From NCBI GenBank assembly GCA_035656655.1, contig DASRSE010000332.1:1-44572 (forward strand): a stretch of 44,572 nt of DNA, given 5' to 3'. Source of the DNA: DASRSE01 sp035656655. GTDB lineage: Bacteria; Planctomycetota; Planctomycetia; Pirellulales; DASRSE01. The notes beneath the pieces were generated by a model. The model did no database searches. It was given only the letters and a program-made list of their open reading frames with translations, and was not told where the DNA came from. This document shows positions 40,897-44,572 of this stretch, piece after piece. The translations under genes and the position numbers were made by a program. The first letter of the stretch is position 1. Every line of letters begins with the position of its first letter.

Positions 40897-40912
40897 CGGG
40901 CTGTTGAAAAAA
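40897..40912. mobile_element. IS-terminus-like 16-base motif, possible remnant
   Basis: CGGGCTGTTGAAAAAA resembles terminal inverted repeats of some transposons. No transposase and no opposite end were found within the following 280 bases, so it is at most a relic. Confidence 0.2.
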
Positions 40913-41175
40913 CCGCGCCTGGCATTTGCAATCTCACCCCCGGGAGCGCCAAGCTCCGCCTGGCTCGCCATCGAGCGGGCTGGCATCGTCAGCTTGGCGT
41001 CGTCGGCTTGGCAGCGCATCTGAGCGCTGACGCAGCCGGTTGAATACTTCGGCAGGGCTGCTGGGTCTCCCCAGTTTGCGCACCGCTCGGTAAGATGGCA
41101 CTCGTCCCGATGGCCGGATAGCGCCTTCAGCTTGAGTCGCGCGGCGGGGCCCTTTGTTCCCGGAGTTTGATATTC

Positions 41176-42111
41176 ATGCTGCGCTGGCGATTGTTGTTGG
41201 GAGCGGTTTTGATCGCCGGCTTGCTGGGGCTCTGTTTGCTCGACATCCTTCACGCGCGGCCGGACGCGTTGATCTATGCGCCGCCCGGTGGTTGGCTTTA
41301 TCCGCTCGCCTTCGCGGCCAGTCTGCTGGCGACCGGAGAGATTGCCGGCTTTTATCGCAAGCTGCCGACGCGGCCCCAGACGGCGATCCTCTATCTTGGC
41401 AACTTGGCGATCGTGCTGGCGAATCTGATTCCGCTGGCGTGGCCGCGCTGCGAGGCGAACCAGGCCTTGGGCCCGTCGGGCTGGCCGTGGCTCTGCTTCG
41501 CCTTGGCGATGATCGTCGCGCTCGTGAGCGAAATGCGCCGCTACGAACGGCCCGGCGGCGTGATTCCGCGGCTGGCGCTCGCCGCGTTCGCGTTCGCCTA
41601 TGTCGGCGTGCTAACCAGTTGGGTCGTGCAATTGCGCTTTTTTCAAGGCGAAGCTTGGGGCTTAGTCGCACTTCTGTCGATGATCGCGGTCGTGAAAATG
41701 GCCGATAGCGGCGCGTATACGCTCGGCCGCCTGTTCGGACGCCATAAAATGGCGCCGGTCCTGAGTCCGGGCAAAACCTGGGAGGGCTTTGCCGGCGCGA
41801 TGTTGTTTGCCGTCGCTGGGGCGCTCGCCGTTCGAGCGTGCTTTCAAGCTCTGGGAACGCCCGGCGCTGCCGACCCGCGGCGGCTTGGTTCCATTGGCGG
41901 CTGGGTCCTGTATGGGCTGATTGTGGGAATCGCCGGTTTGCTCGGCGACTTGGCCGAATCGCTCTTGAAGCGCGACGTCGGACTCAAGGACAGCAGCACC
42001 TGGCTGCCGGGCTTCGGCGGCGTGCTCGACATCCTCGACTCGCTCCTCTTGGCCGCGCCGGTCGCTTATCTGTGCTGGGCGCTCGGGTTGATCGGGCCGC
42101 TTGGGTCTTGA
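41176..42111 (+). CDS. cdsA: Phosphatidate cytidylyltransferase
   Basis: 311 residues from the ATG at 41176 (GGAG 10 bases upstream; a TTG at 41167 is too close to that site). The integral membrane enzyme makes CDP-diacylglycerol from phosphatidate and CTP, feeding phospholipid synthesis. Multiple transmembrane helices precede the CDP-DAG signature region, with GKTWEGFAGA and SLLKRDVGLKDSSTWLPGFGG plus VLDILDS. Compared with the PROSITE pattern (PGHGG...DRxD) this protein has Phe for His and Ile for Arg, a variant I believe is common in planctomycetes. Confidence 0.92.
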   Translation: MLRWRLLLGAVLIAGLLGLCLLDILHARPDALIYAPPGGWLYPLAFAASLLATGEIAGFYRKLPTRPQTAILYLGNLAIVLANLIPLAWPRCEANQALGPSGWPWLCFALAMIVALVSEMRRYERPGGVIPRLALAAFAFAYVGVLTSWVVQLRFFQGEAWGLVALLSMIAVVKMADSGAYTLGRLFGRHKMAPVLSPGKTWEGFAGAMLFAVAGALAVRACFQALGTPGAADPRRLGSIGGWVLYGLIVGIAGLLGDLAESLLKRDVGLKDSSTWLPGFGGVLDILDSLLLAAPVAYLCWALGLIGPLGS

Positions 42112-42381
42112 GGCGGAGCCAGAGTTCCGAACCGTGGGAGGAGCGCGGTCGCCCCCGCGCACAGTACGAAAAAGCCGGCGGAAAGCCGCCCCAGGCCGGA
42201 TGCCGGCTTGAACCGCGCGCCGCGCCGGATTAGCATCACAAGGGCTGCTTTGGCCTGCACCCGGCCGGGAGCGGCAAGCGCTCAGGCCGCGCCTGCCTAC
42301 CAAACGCGGCTGCTCGGCGCAACGCCGACCGAGAGCAATTCGATCCCTCCTGTTCTATCCCACCCTTTTTGGAGATGTTTG

Positions 42382-43050
42382 ATGAAGCGAACCGCCCTGA
42401 TTCTCTCCAGCATGCTGCTGTGCGCCACCGCGCTGCGGGCCGAAGACACGAAGAAAACGACCGAACCGAAGCCCGACAAGGACGGCTTCTACAGCCTTTT
42501 CGACGGCAAGACCCTCGATGGCTGGAAGGTGGGCGACAACGCCGACTCGTGGAAGGTCGAAGACGGCAAACTCGTGGTGCATGGCCCTGGACCGGCGCAT
42601 TTGTTTTATGTCGGCCCGGTCCACAATCACGATTTCAAGAACTTCCACTTCAAGGCGATGGTCGAAACCTTTCCGCATGCCAACAGCGGCGTGTACTTTC
42701 ATACCAAGTATCAAGAGAAGGGCTGGCCGGATCAAGGCTTCGAGGCGCAGGTCAACGCGACGCATGGCGATCCCATCAAGACCGGCAGCCTCTATCACAT
42801 CAAGGACATCAACGACCCGCACCAGAAAGACGAAAAATGGTTTCTGTACGAAATCATCGTCAAAGGGAAGCACGTCGTGCTGAAGGTCGATGGCGAAACG
42901 GTCTGCGACTACACCGAACCGGAGAACTTCAAGCCGGTCAATGGCCACCCGGGCCGCTTCATCCAGCACGGCACGTTCGCCTTGCAAGGCCACGATCCCG
43001 GCAGCAAGGTGTACTATAAAGACATCATGGTCAAGCCGCTGGACGACTAA
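42382..43050 (+). CDS. Secreted DUF1080 (3-keto-disaccharide hydrolase-like) protein
   Basis: 222 residues from the ATG at 42382, supported by GGAG 7 bases upstream; a longer frame to 42208 lacks support. Signal peptide LILSSMLLCATALRA (1-20). DUF1080 hallmarks are FYSLFDGKTLDGWKVGD, FHFKAMVETFPHANSGVYFHTKYQ, GFEAQVNATHGDPIKTGSLY and a terminal GHDPGSKVYYKDIMVKPL. The concanavalin-like fold acts on sugars outside the cell; several DUF1080 proteins hydrolyse 3-keto-glycosides. It is followed by a strong terminator. Confidence 0.93.
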   Translation: MKRTALILSSMLLCATALRAEDTKKTTEPKPDKDGFYSLFDGKTLDGWKVGDNADSWKVEDGKLVVHGPGPAHLFYVGPVHNHDFKNFHFKAMVETFPHANSGVYFHTKYQEKGWPDQGFEAQVNATHGDPIKTGSLYHIKDINDPHQKDEKWFLYEIIVKGKHVVLKVDGETVCDYTEPENFKPVNGHPGRFIQHGTFALQGHDPGSKVYYKDIMVKPLDD

Positions 43051-43083
43051 CGGCCTGCGGATTTCCAGTGTGGAAAAAAATAT

Positions 43084-43126
43084 CGCCGGGCGCAAGAGCC
43101 AATCGCTCTTGTGCCCGGCGTTTTTA
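43084..43126. terminator. Bidirectional intrinsic terminator
   Basis: A 16-base stem (43084-43099 with 43105-43120, one G-U pair) and 5-base loop. It is followed by TTTTTATT on the plus strand and, read from the other side, by a T-run complementary to the A7 at about 43074-43080. It separates the convergent DUF1080 gene and the gene at 43152. Confidence 0.93.
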
Positions 43127-43151
43127 TTGCCGTGGAAGGCGCGCCCAAACT

Positions 43152-44572
43152 TTAGTGGAGGCCTTTGAACATCAATTGCTGCGCTCCGGCCGCAATCGCT
43201 TTCACGGTGTCGGCGGGCAAAGCCAGATCGGTATCGAGGCTTTGCTCGCTCGCCTTCGCCGAGAAGCCCAGCGGCGGCATGGACGGAAACGCCGGCGCGG
43301 CATTGAACGGATTGTGGGCTTCGTCGATCTGGTTGCCCAATCCTTTGAACATTGTGACAAAACCATTGAGATCGACCAGTCCGACCCACTGGGCGTCTTT
43401 GGAAAGCAGGCCCAGCGTCTTCGCATTCAGCGGGCTGTCCGCTAGTTTCTCGGATGTGGCTTTATACAAATCGAGTTTCTGCTTGGCTTCGTTCGCATCC
43501 CCCGTCACGCTTAAAATCGATTGCGATCCCAGGGCGATATAGTTGAACATTAACTTGCCTTCGTTGCCGAACATTTTTTCGATGGTCTGCTTGGTTTCGG
43601 CAGGGGAATCAGGCGGCAGCGTGGCCATAATGTCGATGGTAGATTGAATTGCCTTCATGCCGCCGATTTCCAGCGGAGTAATTTTGACGTTTTCAAAGCC
43701 AGGAATTCCGGCTTCTTTATAAGCCGCGAGATATTCCTGGAACGCTTTAGGAAAGGTTTCTAAAAATTTGCTGGAGTCATCGACCGCCGTTACGCCCATG
43801 AAATTCTGGAAAAAACCTCCTCCTTCTTTCGGCACGCCAAAAACCAGCGATATGGAATTTGTCGCGCTCATCATTTGCTCTAGCGCGGCGTTGATTTTCT
43901 TCCATTGTTCGGGCGTGACGCTTTTATACTGCGGATTCGCCTTGAGCATCGGTTCAAAAGACGACGCGATTCCCTTCGGAAGGGGTCCCGCGAAGGCAAA
44001 CGCCAGCGGCAGCGACGGCAAATTACCAAACGGGCTTTTGACCGCTGCGGGAGCCGATTTGGCAAATTGCGTAAACTTGCTGTTGGCGGTGAACATCCAG
44101 CGGCTCGTCAGATGCAGGTTTGAATCATGATCCGCTTCCAGCCCGATCGCCGCGTGCGTCAGTTCCTTTTCACATGCGTCCAAAATCTGGTCATAGCTAT
44201 CAAACGCTGCGGCGACCTGGGCCGCTTGCGGGTTATTGGCCGGAAAGTTTGTCTTGGCCTGGGCCAACCCGGCGCGCATCGGCGCGACGGCGGCTTTGAT
44301 TCCCGCCGTGGTCGCCACGGCCGCAATATCTTGGGCCGCAATCCAGCCGCTCATCGGCGCCAACTGCTCGGCCACATTCGCCTTGGCCGCCAAAGCCGAT
44401 TTCAAAACGTCTTCGTCGGGAGAAACCAAGGCATAGTTCCCCTTCTTGGCCACGTGCATCGGTTTGGAGCCGGCGATTGTGATCGTCGAGATTCCATCAA
44501 CCGCTTTCTCCGGCTTGAATTGGGCCAGCAGCTTGTCGTAATCCGTGACGGGAACGCAAATCAGCGGCGGCT
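43152..44572 (-). CDS. Unknown secreted/periplasmic-type protein, 5'-truncated by the window edge
   Basis: The frame is open to base 44572, so the N-terminus is outside; about 473 residues are visible. The first visible residues, PPLICVPVTDYDKLLAQFK, show an in-frame upstream continuation, so the ATG at 44459 is internal. Features include SKPMHVAKKGNYALVSPDED, LPSLPLAFAFAGPLPKGIASSF and repeated FLETFPKAFQEYLAAYK-type helices. No membrane helix is visible in this portion. I do not recognise a family beyond planctomycete-restricted hypothetical proteins. It ends just before the bidirectional terminator. Confidence 0.7.
   Translation of the reverse strand, partial: PPLICVPVTDYDKLLAQFKPEKAVDGISTITIAGSKPMHVAKKGNYALVSPDEDVLKSALAAKANVAEQLAPMSGWIAAQDIAAVATTAGIKAAVAPMRAGLAQAKTNFPANNPQAAQVAAAFDSYDQILDACEKELTHAAIGLEADHDSNLHLTSRWMFTANSKFTQFAKSAPAAVKSPFGNLPSLPLAFAFAGPLPKGIASSFEPMLKANPQYKSVTPEQWKKINAALEQMMSATNSISLVFGVPKEGGGFFQNFMGVTAVDDSSKFLETFPKAFQEYLAAYKEAGIPGFENVKITPLEIGGMKAIQSTIDIMATLPPDSPAETKQTIEKMFGNEGKLMFNYIALGSQSILSVTGDANEAKQKLDLYKATSEKLADSPLNAKTLGLLSKDAQWVGLVDLNGFVTMFKGLGNQIDEAHNPFNAAPAFPSMPPLGFSAKASEQSLDTDLALPADTVKAIAAGAQQLMFKGLH

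Noticed and set aside
40897..41175. Complete insertion sequence
   Set aside because: One end-like motif only, no transposase frame and no opposite inverted repeat.

Overview
The window looks like a chromosomal segment of a GC-rich, flagellated planctomycete, most likely Pirellulales-like. The evidence is the mix of families: a DUF1559 pseudopilin-like protein, DUF1080 and DUF3472 secreted proteins, two PEP-CTERM proteins, a Tat-exported Gfo/Idh/MocA oxidoreductase, a BlaI/BlaR1 (M56) pair and a ResB-CcsA fusion. I found no rRNA, tRNA, CRISPR array, complete insertion sequence or phage module. Most genes are housekeeping or lineage-typical.

Layout. 1-6513 (minus): a flagellar block of two paralogous TPR-glycosyltransferase-TPR proteins followed by fliD, which runs off the left edge. 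6825-8678 (minus): rpiB downstream of a TsaC-YwlE fusion. 8799-10271: an intergenic mosaic with two repeat families (A and B, two copies each) around a small membrane protein. 10474-15383 (plus): a promoter, a lipoprotein and a very large CcsBA-type cytochrome c synthase. 15467-17926 (minus): a membrane-anchored unknown protein and aroC. 18294-19081 (plus): a DUF1295 membrane reductase broken by a one-base frameshift. 19260-23227 (minus): DUF1559 protein, serine hydrolase and two PEP-CTERM proteins. 23786-25225 (plus): Gfo/Idh/MocA. 25331-28372 (minus): blaI-blaR1 with two palindromic operators over and beside the promoter. 28558-30597 (minus): a YdjI-like SPFH protein with a YbjN-like C-terminus and a helical partner. 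31096-34747: a HEAT-repeat lipoprotein convergent with uvrA. 34934-36573 (plus): an overlapping ImmA/IrrE peptidase and PIN-like gene pair. 36613-43050 (plus): DUF3472, a T-tract/hairpin tandem array, an FAD oxidoreductase, a DUF155-like membrane protein, cdsA and a DUF1080 protein, closed by a bidirectional terminator. 43152-44572 (minus): a 5'-truncated unknown protein.

The best candidates for something under-described are the ImmA/IrrE plus PIN-like bicistron, the duplicated TPR-GT-TPR proteins beside a fliD carrying repeated insert modules, the TsaC-YwlE fusion next to rpiB (a compact version of the Bacillus ywlC-ywlE-ywlF neighbourhood), the A/B repeat mosaic, and the hairpin-plus-T-tract array at 38134-38223. 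All family assignments come from reading motifs by eye; no database search was run.
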